From assembly GCA_964642855.1 (NCBI GenBank), contig CAZXSK010000103.1, positions 1 to 7,448 on the forward strand: a DNA stretch of 7,448 nucleotides, written 5' to 3'. Of this stretch, positions 1 to 5,275 are shown in pieces; the first letter of the stretch is position 1, and every line of letters begins with the position of its first letter. Made by a program: the position numbers and the translations under genes. Source of the stretch: CAZXSK01 sp964642855 (GTDB lineage: Bacteria > Planctomycetota > Phycisphaerae > SM23-33). The notes beneath the pieces are model-generated. The model searched no databases. It saw only the letters and a program-made list of their open reading frames with translations, and was not told where the DNA came from.

Positions 1-67
1 TACTGGACTCGAACCAGTGACCTCACGGGTGTGATCCGTGCGCTCTAGCCAGCTGAGCTAACAGCCC
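1..67 (-). tRNA. tRNA-Val (anticodon CAC), 3' end cut by window edge
   Basis: Read on the minus strand from 67 down to 1, the sequence folds as a tRNA. The 5' acceptor strand is GGGCTGT (67-61). It is followed by a D-arm with GCTC/GAGC stem strands, an anticodon stem CACGG/CCGTG with the 7-base loop ATCACAC, a 5-base variable region, and a T-arm ACTGG/CCAGT around TTCGAGT. T33 precedes the anticodon CAC, which reads the valine codon GUG. Only the first base of the 3' acceptor strand (A, pairing with T7) is present; about six more bases, the discriminator and any encoded CCA lie outside the window. The molecule decodes valine during translation. Its 5' end lies 110 bases from the stop of the LRR gene on the same strand, and it has its own promoter. 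The identity is read directly from the loop. Confidence 0.95.
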
Positions 68-81
68 TTGGTGGGCCTTGT

Positions 82-109
82 AGTATACATCCGAATGCTT
101 CCGGTGCAA
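82..109 (-). promoter_or_regulatory. sigma70-type promoter of the tRNA-Val gene
   Basis: On the minus strand there is TTGCAC (109-104), a 16-base spacer and TATACT (87-82). The -35 box matches TTGACA at four positions and the -10 box matches TATAAT at five. The -10 ends 14 bases before the first tRNA base at 67, leaving a short leader as expected for a tRNA precursor. This suggests the tRNA is transcribed independently of the LRR gene upstream. Confidence 0.7.
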
Positions 110-161
110 CCCCTTCCCGCAGCCATTCTGGAATGTCCAGGGGCGTTTTTCCTTGGCTTCG

Positions 162-188
162 GGCGACGGCGAGCGTTCAGCCGTCGCC
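162..188 (-). terminator. 9-bp perfect inverted repeat over the LRR gene stop; possible terminator without T-tract
   Basis: GGCGACGGC (162-170) and GCCGTCGCC (180-188) form a perfect 9-bp stem around a 9-base loop. The TGA stop of the LRR gene (179-177) lies in that loop. Reading away from the gene on the minus strand, the sequence after the hairpin is rich in A and C and has no run of T, so it is not a canonical intrinsic terminator. It may stop transcription with Rho, protect the mRNA 3' end, or be a chance result of GC-rich coding sequence. Confidence 0.35.
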
Positions 189-2594
189 GGAGGGAGTTTC
201 CGTTTCCTTTTCCTTGGTGCCGAGGATCCTGTTCCGCATCGGCCGGGATATGCCCCGGATCCGACGGAGGGTCTTGATCTGCTTGAGGGCGGCGATTTCC
301 TCTTTGCCCAATTGCCATCGCGGCAGGGTGACGCTCACGAGCGGAAGCGACTTGAGCACGGTCAGGTCCTTGATGTTCCGGCAGGCCCAGAGATTCAGGC
401 CCTTCAGCGGGAGGTCCTTCAGTGCCGACAGGTCCTCGATCTGCCTGCAGCCGTGCAGGCTGAGGTGTTGGAGAGGCAAGCCCTTGAGGGGTTCCAGGCT
501 CTTGACAGCCGTGCAGGCGCCCAGGTCCAGGGAGTTGATCTTCAGGCCCTTGAGGGGGGAGATGTCCTCGAGTTTGCCGCACCCGGCCAGGTTCAGCCGC
601 CGGAGCGTGGCCAGGTTGCCGATGCCGGAAAGGTCCTTCAGTTCCGTGCAGTTCCGGAGGTACAGGTCCTCGCCCGTGTACCCTTCCAGCCCGTCGAGGC
701 TTTCAATGGACGTGCCGTCCAGCCTGAGCATCTGGATCGCGGATGCGTCGAGTCCTTTGGCCGATTTGATTCTGCTGCCGGTGGCGGAAAGGCTTTGGAG
801 CTTCATGCCCTTCAGGGACGACAGGTCGCCGGCGATGCCGGTGCAGTTGGCGATATCCAGCCTCTTGAGCGGAAGGCCTTCGATACCTTCCAGGCTGGTG
901 ACACCTTCGCATCCGGCAAGGTACAGCTCCTGGAGCTTGCTGTCGCCCAGGGCGGAGAGGTCGCCGCGAAGGCTCTTGCACAGCCTGATGTTCAGGTGCT
1001 CCAGGGGCATGCCCTCCAGGGGCTTGAGCGATCGGATCTGCGAGCCCTGGAGGTTCAGGTACGTCAGCTTCATGTCCTTCAGGGCGGAGATGTCGCGGAG
1101 CTTGGAGCACCCCTGGGCGTTGAGCTGGGTAATCGGCATGTCGTCGATACCGTCGAGACTCGCCAGCGACGAGCAGCCGACCAGGTCCAGCCTCTGGAGT
1201 TTCGACCCCTTCAGTGCATGCAGGGCGCCGCTCAGGGACGAGCAGCCTCGCAGCGTGAGAACCTGCAGCGGCATGCCGCCCAACCCGCCGAGGTTCTCCA
1301 GCGACGAGCACCCGCGCAGATGCAGGTGCCGGATCGGCAGGCCCACCAGCGGCTGGACTGACGTCAGCGACGGGTTGTCCGAGAGGTCAAGCCCCAGGAA
1401 CCGTCGCTGGCGATCGAACAGCACGCGCACGTTGACCTTCTGGCCGTTGTTGTATTCGCTGAGCTTCTCGACGGCGGCAGCTACGCGTTTCTTCCCCGGC
1501 AGGCGGTCGCGTTTCTTCGCCCATGCGAAGATCTCGGGACTCACCGACGTCGAGGGCAGGGGGGTCAGCGTCGGCAGGGCGTCGACGGCGGCCAGCCTCG
1601 CCGGTGCGTCGAGCTTCGAGAGCGACGTCTCGACCTTGCCCCGTTCCATCTGCGCCTTGACATAGTCCACGCCCTGGCCGTTCGGGTCGCCGTCGAGGTA
1701 CAGGCGGTAGTACTCTCGCGACCGCTTCAGCACCGCCGCCTTGCCCATCAGGCTGGCGTCCTCAGCCAGCGACGCGTACCACCGGGCCATCTGCACCTGC
1801 AGCGGGCGGTCGAGCTTGTCGGGTGTCTTGAGCGCCAGGGGCACCTGCGTCCGCCAGCTCTCGCCCAGCGACGCGTCGAGATACGGGATCGCCAGGTCGG
1901 GCCGGTCCATCTCAACGACCAGCAGGTTCACGATCGCCAGGCGGCTCTCGGTGTCTTTGGGATCGTCCTCCAGCGACTCGATGTGCTGCTGGATCTTGCG
2001 GTCGGTCATTCTCGCAAGACGCGCGTATTTGAGCTGCTCCAGCAGTTCGTCCTTGCGATCAGACCGCGCCGCCGACGCCGTCCGCACCGCTTCCGAGAGC
2101 GTTTGGACCGCGCCGTCCCAGTCTCCGGATCGGCCTTCAATCGCCGCCCGGTAGGCCAGGGCGTCCAGCAGGTCCTCCGCTGCAATGTCGCGCTCCTCGC
2201 CCCGCGCGAGCGTTCGTCGCTTGCGGAACAGGTCAAGGATCTTCTCGGAGCATTCCTCCCGGCTGTTGGGGTCCAGCTGCGACAGCTTCCGCATGGCGGC
2301 GTAGGCCGTGCGACACCCTCGCAGCGATCGGATGCCCAGTTCGTAGGCTTCGCGACAGATATGCGCCTGCAGCGCGGGACGGTCCTTGAGGGCGGAGAGC
2401 GATTCGAGCATGTCGGCTACGAGCTCTTCGTCGTCGCTCTGGGTGTAGGACGCGCGAACCTTCTTCAGCCGGTCGCCGAAGAGTTCGTTGAAGTCGCTGA
2501 CAATTTCGTCGGAGGCTGCCTGTTGGGCCCACGCCTGCAGGGCGGGAAGGGCAAGACCTGCCAATACGAAAACCACCATGAACATGCGGGCCAT
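177..2594 (-). CDS. Exported helical-repeat and leucine-rich-repeat protein (805 aa)
   Basis: Function is unknown; LRR and TPR-like folds usually bind other proteins. Residues 1-23 are a Sec signal peptide: Arg3, a hydrophobic core, then Ala-Trp-Ala with probable cleavage before Gln24, so the mature protein should be periplasmic or secreted. Residues about 28-395 are charged and helical and resemble a degenerate TPR solenoid. Residues 398-774 are 17 tandem LRR units of 21-23 residues with core LxxLxLxGCxxL and a 'L(K/E)G(M/L)P' turn. Twelve units carry Cys at the usual Asn-ladder position (C429, C451, C474, C496, C539, C562, C584, C649, C672, C694, C716, C738). The tail is basic then acidic. 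There is no kinase or other enzyme domain. The start at 2594 is chosen because GAGAGGA lies 8 bases upstream and the signal peptide begins there; an open frame extends to 2804 but that stretch has no secretion signal and overlaps folB. Similar LRR units are common in planctomycete proteins. Confidence 0.9.
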   Translation of the reverse strand: MARMFMVVFVLAGLALPALQAWAQQAASDEIVSDFNELFGDRLKKVRASYTQSDDEELVADMLESLSALKDRPALQAHICREAYELGIRSLRGCRTAYAAMRKLSQLDPNSREECSEKILDLFRKRRTLARGEERDIAAEDLLDALAYRAAIEGRSGDWDGAVQTLSEAVRTASAARSDRKDELLEQLKYARLARMTDRKIQQHIESLEDDPKDTESRLAIVNLLVVEMDRPDLAIPYLDASLGESWRTQVPLALKTPDKLDRPLQVQMARWYASLAEDASLMGKAAVLKRSREYYRLYLDGDPNGQGVDYVKAQMERGKVETSLSKLDAPARLAAVDALPTLTPLPSTSVSPEIFAWAKKRDRLPGKKRVAAAVEKLSEYNNGQKVNVRVLFDRQRRFLGLDLSDNPSLTSVQPLVGLPIRHLHLRGCSSLENLGGLGGMPLQVLTLRGCSSLSGALHALKGSKLQRLDLVGCSSLASLDGIDDMPITQLNAQGCSKLRDISALKDMKLTYLNLQGSQIRSLKPLEGMPLEHLNIRLCKSLRGDLSALGDSKLQELYLAGCEGVTSLEGIEGLPLKRLDIANCTGIAGDLSSLKGMKLQSLSATGSRIKSAKGLDASAIQMLRLDGTSIESLDGLEGYTGEDLYLRNCTELKDLSGIGNLATLRRLNLAGCGKLEDISPLKGLKINSLDLGACTAVKSLEPLKGLPLQHLSLHGCRQIEDLSALKDLPLKGLNLWACRNIKDLTVLKSLPLVSVTLPRWQLGKEEIAALKQIKTLRRIRGISRPMRNRILGTKEKETETPSGDG

Positions 2595-2691
2595 GCGATC
2601 TGTCCTCTCGTGCGGCGACTCCCGTTCGCCGGTGAATCGGCCGGTCCCGCGGGCTCCGGCGGGTGGCCTTGGTCGACGTGTCTGCTCATCG

Positions 2692-2697
2692 AGTATA
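2692..2697 (-). promoter_or_regulatory. Candidate -10 box for the LRR gene
   Basis: TATACT on the minus strand (2697-2692) is identical to the -10 box of the tRNA gene in this window. It lies 97 bases upstream of the LRR protein start. No good -35 box is seen at 16-18 bases spacing, so the assignment rests on the -10 alone. The position, in the divergent spacer with folB, is reasonable. Confidence 0.35.
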
Positions 2698-2762
2698 CGC
2701 AATCGGACTGAACCTCGCCACCCCGGCTGAATCTTGAACTCCCCATTCGCCGGCGGGTACCG

Positions 2763-2768
2763 TATGAT
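2763..2768 (+). promoter_or_regulatory. Candidate -10 box for folB-folK, implying an almost leaderless mRNA
   Basis: TATGAT (2763-2768) matches TATAAT at five of six positions in an AT-rich patch that stands out in this GC-rich spacer. A start of transcription about 7 bases downstream would fall near 2775, only a few bases before the folB ATG at 2778. The best -35-like hexamer, TTGAAC at 2734-2739, sits 23 bases away, which is too far for a normal sigma70 promoter. The absence of any Shine-Dalgarno sequence before folB fits a leaderless message. Confidence 0.4.
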
Positions 2769-2777
2769 ATATCGGTC

Positions 2778-3152
2778 ATGGAACAACAACTGGACAGGAT
2801 TCATATCAGGGACCTCCGTTTCCGCTGCATTGTGGGGATCAACCCCGACGAACGTCGCGAGAAACAGGACGTGGTCGTCAACATCACGCTCTGGGCCGAC
2901 CTCACCAAACCCGGCCGGACCGACGACATCGACGACACGGTCGACTACAAGACCGTCAAGAAACGCATCCTCGCGATGGGCGAGAAGTCGGAATTCTTCC
3001 TCGTGGAGAAACTCGCCCAGCAGATCGCGGACATCTGCCTCCAGCCGCCGGGCGTGCGCAAGGCGCGTGTGCTGGTCGAAAAACCTTCCGCGCTGCGATT
3101 TGCCCGGACCGTCGGCGTGGAAATCTTACGGGAGAAACCAGCCGGTGAGTGA
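2778..3152 (+). CDS. folB: Dihydroneopterin aldolase (FolB)
   Basis: FolB converts 7,8-dihydroneopterin to 6-hydroxymethyl-7,8-dihydropterin and glycolaldehyde in cytoplasmic folate synthesis. The 124-residue length is normal for this small tunnel-fold enzyme. The family pattern is visible: 'GINPDERREKQ' at 20-30, 'DDTVDY' at 52-57, 'LVEKLAQQIAD' at 75-85, and 'LVEKPSALR' at 99-107 followed by a TVGVEI strand. By alignment from memory with the Staphylococcus aureus enzyme, E25, Y57, E77 and K102 correspond to its active-site Glu22, Tyr54, Glu74 and Lys100. ATG 2778 gives the expected N-terminus but has no Shine-Dalgarno sequence within 20 bases. The gene overlaps folK by 8 bases, so the two enzymes, which act in sequence, are probably translated from one mRNA. 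It is divergent from the LRR gene with a 183-base spacer. Confidence 0.93.
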   Translation: MEQQLDRIHIRDLRFRCIVGINPDERREKQDVVVNITLWADLTKPGRTDDIDDTVDYKTVKKRILAMGEKSEFFLVEKLAQQIADICLQPPGVRKARVLVEKPSALRFARTVGVEILREKPAGE

Positions 3153-3711
3153 AGCCCGCCCACGCATTCGAGCCTTCGTGTCGGTCGGGTCGAACATCGA
3201 CCCGGCTGTGAACATCCCCGAAGCCCTGGCCAGGGTGTCCGAGCACGCGCCGGTTGTCGGGTCCAGCACGTTCTACCGCACGCCCGCCATCGACCGCCCC
3301 GACGATCCGGAATTCCGCAACGGCCTGTGGCAGATCGACGCCCACGGCGGGCCCGAATCGCTCTCGAACCTCCTTGCCGGCGTGGAGATCGGCCTCGGAC
3401 GGGTCCGTCATGCCGACCACTACGGGCCGCGAACGATCGACCTGGACCTCGTGATGTTCGGTACCACCGTCAGCAACCAGCCCGGACACGTCCTGCCGCA
3501 CCCGGATCTGGCGAGGGCATTCGTCTACGGCCCGCTGTGGGAACTGGCCGCAGATTGGCTGAAGTCGGTGCCGCTGGCGTTCCGAAGCGCCGTTGAGCGG
3601 GCAGCCGATCGCCCGATGGACCGCTTCGCCGACGCGTCGCCGGGCGAGATCGATGCCGAGCTCACCGGGCGTCTACGCGAGATGCTCGCCCCGCCCCCAG
3701 CCGATGCCTGA
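3145..3711 (+). CDS. folK: 2-amino-4-hydroxy-6-hydroxymethyldihydropteridine diphosphokinase (HPPK, FolK)
   Basis: FolK transfers diphosphate from ATP to 6-hydroxymethyl-7,8-dihydropterin, the product of FolB, giving the substrate of dihydropteroate synthase. The 188-residue protein shows the HPPK blocks: 'VSVGSN' at 12-17, 'STFYRTPA' at 41-48 with 'FRNGLW' at 57-62, 'LGRVR' at 84-88, the signature 'GPRTIDLDL' at 94-102 with D99 and D101 as the magnesium ligands, and 'LPHPDLARAFVYGPLWELA' at 117-135. The length is slightly above the E. coli enzyme (159 aa), with a C-terminal extension of about 40 residues ending in 'APPPADA'. The start is GTG 3145, inside the end of folB, with GGGAG (3130-3134) 10 bases upstream; the next sequence matches the usual FolK N-terminus closely, leaving little doubt. 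The stop faces the lipoprotein gene 41 bases away. Confidence 0.94.
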   Translation: MSEARPRIRAFVSVGSNIDPAVNIPEALARVSEHAPVVGSSTFYRTPAIDRPDDPEFRNGLWQIDAHGGPESLSNLLAGVEIGLGRVRHADHYGPRTIDLDLVMFGTTVSNQPGHVLPHPDLARAFVYGPLWELAADWLKSVPLAFRSAVERAADRPMDRFADASPGEIDAELTGRLREMLAPPPADA

Positions 3712-3728
3712 GCACGCACCGATCAGGC
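3706..3728 (+). terminator. Short inverted repeat spanning the folK stop; weak terminator candidate
   Basis: GCCTGA (3706-3711, including the folK stop) pairs perfectly with TCAGGC (3723-3728) across 11 bases. No T-tract follows. The location between two convergent genes makes a terminator role possible, but a 6-bp stem is weak evidence. Confidence 0.25.
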
Positions 3729-3734
3729 CTCGCG

Positions 3735-3754
3735 GACAGATCGACGAATCTGTC
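3735..3754 (-). terminator. 7-bp inverted repeat at the end of the lipoprotein gene; weak terminator candidate
   Basis: GACAGAT (3735-3741) and ATCTGTC (3748-3754) form a 7-bp stem with a 6-base loop. Reading on the minus strand, the stem begins within the lipoprotein stop codon (3755-3753). There is no T-tract on either strand. It lies in the 41-base spacer between convergent genes and could serve either direction. Confidence 0.3.
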
Positions 3755-4250
3755 AAGCTTCCGGCGTCGCCGACGGTTCCTTCGGGTCATCGCCGGCGTT
3801 CGGGTCCGGATGGGTCTCGTGCAACTGGAGCAGGGCGTCGGAATTCACGTCGAACGAGCGCAGTTTCATGACGTCGTCCTTGGTGAACGTCGTCAGCTTG
3901 AGGGTTCCTTCGCCCTTCTCCCAGTGCACGCGGTAAGAGAAGTTGCCCTTTACGCCGGACGGGTTGGACATCATTTCCATGCTCGTGCAGCTCCAGGCCT
4001 TGGGCTTGCCCAGCCGCCTGCTGCAAAGCGATGCCATCCGCCGAGCCTCCTCGAGGGAAGTGTTGCGCCTTCCCGACTCGCTCATGTACTGTTCGCGCAG
4101 GGTTTCGCAGTCGCCCTCGGCGAGCAGTTCCAGGACCTTCCCGGCCAGCTTGTCTGCCTTGGCCTGATTCTCTCGCATCATCCTGCAGCCGGGCAGCCAC
4201 ACGAGTGCCACCATCACCACCAGTGCAGGAAACAGAGCATCTCTGGACAT
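3753..4250 (-). CDS. Putative lipoprotein with possible NTF2-like/DUF4878-type domain
   Basis: No specific function is recognised. The 165-residue product begins with a lipoprotein signal peptide: Arg3, a hydrophobic core at 6-18, then the lipobox Leu-Pro-Gly-Cys at 19-22, so Cys22 should be lipidated and the protein membrane-anchored outside the cytoplasm. Residues 26-75 are helical ('AGKVLELLAEGDCETLREQY'). Residues 103-135 look like beta strands ('FSYRVHWEKGEGTLKLTTF'). A helix followed by a curved sheet is what small NTF2-like secreted proteins (DUF4878/DUF3887 type) look like, but this is inference. The C-terminus is acidic and Pro-rich. ATG 4250 is chosen because GAGGGA lies 6 bases upstream and it starts the signal peptide; the open frame continues to 4412 without either. 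It has a good promoter 81 bases upstream and is transcribed alone. Confidence 0.82.
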   Translation of the reverse strand: MSRDALFPALVVMVALVWLPGCRMMRENQAKADKLAGKVLELLAEGDCETLREQYMSESGRRNTSLEEARRMASLCSRRLGKPKAWSCTSMEMMSNPSGVKGNFSYRVHWEKGEGTLKLTTFTKDDVMKLRSFDVNSDALLQLHETHPDPNAGDDPKEPSATPEA

Positions 4251-4330
4251 GTTTATTCCCTCTGCAAATGCGAGTATCCGCCGCGCAGGGCATGCGGCAC
4301 CCAAGCCAGCCCGCCGGCGACTCTGCCCCG

Positions 4331-4359
4331 ATTGTATTGCCCTCTGGCCATGCGGTCCA
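4331..4359 (-). promoter_or_regulatory. sigma70-type promoter of the lipoprotein gene
   Basis: On the minus strand, TGGACC (4359-4354; four matches to TTGACA), a 17-base spacer and TACAAT (4336-4331; five matches to TATAAT). The predicted transcript would begin near 4324, giving a leader of about 73 bases before ATG 4250. Confidence 0.55.
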
Positions 4360-4438
4360 GAGATCCCATGCCTCCGCAGGGCTCCGACGGGGACGGGCGT
4401 CGACCGAGGCATTTGGCTGCGATGACCGGGGAGCGTGA

Positions 4439-4483
4439 TAGCATTCCCTTGGGGAAAGGGAGAGGCCGGCGACGCCGGAGGAG
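4439..4483 (+). promoter_or_regulatory. Leader region upstream of the phosphoribosyltransferase: extended -10-like box, two small hairpins and a purine-rich GGAGGAG
   Basis: TGATAGCAT (4437-4445 region) has a TG one base before TAGCAT, a weak extended -10 form. Next, CCCTT (4446-4450) can pair with AAGGG (4456-4460), or TTCCC (4444-4448) with GGGAA (4452-4456); the two pairings exclude each other. Then CCGGC/GCCGG (4466-4478) forms a small GC hairpin whose 3' strand runs into GGAGGAG (4477-4483). That ribosome-binding-like sequence is 18 bases from ATG 4502, too far for normal use. Each element is weak on its own. Confidence 0.25.
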
Positions 4484-4501
4484 TTCCGAGAATCCGATTT
4501 C

Positions 4502-5230
4502 ATGAGGTGGTTCATTCCTCGATACGACGCGATTGATCAATTATCCAAACGACACGAAGGCAAGCTGCACGACGACCCGAAGCTACGAGGCAGGACGAGC
4601 GTGTTCGACGATCGCGCCCATGCGGGGGGCGCCCTGGCGGAGATGCTCCAGGCCCATATCGGCGGAGACGAACTGGTGCTGGCGATTCCCGCCGGCGGCG
4701 TGCCGGTGGGCGTGAGTCTTGCTCAGCGGCTGGGCCTGGCGATCGACCTGGCCGTGGTCAGCAAGATCACGCTGCCGGGCAACAGCGAAGTGGGGTGTGG
4801 GGCGGTGGCGTTTGACGGCACGGTCGAACTTAACGGGGACCTGCTCCGCTCGACCGGCCTGGCCGGCAAGGCGTTGCAGGATCGCATCGACGCCACGCGG
4901 GAGAAGGTCCGTCGGCGCGAAGAAAGCCTCCGTCCGGATCGTCCGAGGGAGTCTGTCCGGGGCAGGGAGGTGATCCTCGTCGACGACGGGCTGGCGTCGG
5001 GCTTTACGATGCGCGTGGCCGTCGAGGCGGTGGAGAATCTCGACGCGGCGAGCATCTCGGTAGCCGTGCCGACCGCGCCGCTTCGGGCGTTGGCGGGACA
5101 GATCGGCTCGGTCGACGCGATCTGGTGCGCGAACATCCGGTCGGGCCCCCGATTCGCGGTGGCTTCTGCGTATCGCCGCTGGCGCGACGTGCCGGAAGAC
5201 GAGGTCGCCCGCGTGCTCGGGCGGGGGTAA
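4502..5230 (+). CDS. COG1926-type phosphoribosyltransferase-domain protein
   Basis: A type I phosphoribosyltransferase fold protein that should bind a 5-phosphoribosyl substrate such as PRPP; the base or other acceptor is unknown. The PRPP-binding motif 'VILVDDGLASGFT' is at 157-169 with the acidic pair D161/D162. An N-terminal loop 'AIPAGGVPVG' is at 61-70, and 'VSKITLPGNSEVGCGAVAF' at 86-104. This order matches the predicted phosphoribosyltransferases of COG1926. Arg, usual in the loop as 'PRGG', is Ala here, which I recall from planctomycete members. The start is uncertain. ATG 4502 has no Shine-Dalgarno sequence at proper distance, and codons 1-33 use unusually many A/T third bases (for example ATT, GAT, CAA, TTA). 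GTG 4601 (residue 34) has AGGA 5 bases upstream and begins 'VFDDRAHAGGALAEML', where the family domain normally starts; that gives 209 residues. The larger frame is reported. It is divergent from the lipoprotein gene and convergent with the URO-D-like gene. Confidence 0.85.
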   Translation: MRWFIPRYDAIDQLSKRHEGKLHDDPKLRGRTSVFDDRAHAGGALAEMLQAHIGGDELVLAIPAGGVPVGVSLAQRLGLAIDLAVVSKITLPGNSEVGCGAVAFDGTVELNGDLLRSTGLAGKALQDRIDATREKVRRREESLRPDRPRESVRGREVILVDDGLASGFTMRVAVEAVENLDAASISVAVPTAPLRALAGQIGSVDAIWCANIRSGPRFAVASAYRRWRDVPEDEVARVLGRG

Positions 5231-5236
5231 CGTTCT

Positions 5237-5271
5237 GCTGGCGGCTGGGAGCTATCAGTTGGCAGGTCGGA
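5237..5271. repeat. Five degenerate 7-base tandem units in a convergent spacer
   Basis: Between two convergent genes the sequence reads GCTGGCG, GCTGGGA, GCTATCA, GTTGGCA, GGTCGGA, a 7-base period with approximate consensus G(C/T)TGGCA. Degenerate heptamer arrays containing GCTATCA occur between genes in several bacterial phyla; this looks like a short remnant of one. It nearly fills the 45-base spacer. No hairpin with T-tract is present here. Confidence 0.45.
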
Positions 5272-5275
5272 CACG

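Noticed and set aside
398..1440. CRISPR or tandem DNA repeat array
   Set aside because: The periodicity of about 66 bases is the codon-level image of the LRR units; the DNA copies are diverged and in frame.
133..1665. 510-residue open frame on the plus strand, and a 402-residue one at 153-1361
   Set aside because: Both lie antisense to the LRR repeats. Their length comes from the repeated GC-rich codons of the real gene; the products are Arg/Ser-rich or Gln/Val-rich with no domain.
2595..2804. N-terminal extension of the LRR protein to ATG 2804
   Set aside because: It would overlap folB and its promoter, place the signal peptide 70 residues inside, and ignore the good ribosome site before 2594.
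2734..3711. A single 325-residue plus-strand protein joining a novel N-terminal domain to FolK
   Set aside because: The first 137 residues are the out-of-frame shadow of folB (Ser/Arg/Thr-rich), and folK has its own GTG with a ribosome site at 3130-3134.
4253..4540. 95-residue minus-strand frame ending 2 bases before the lipoprotein ATG
   Set aside because: It is Arg/Gly-rich without domains, has no ribosome site, contains the lipoprotein promoter, and shows weaker third-position GC than the real genes.
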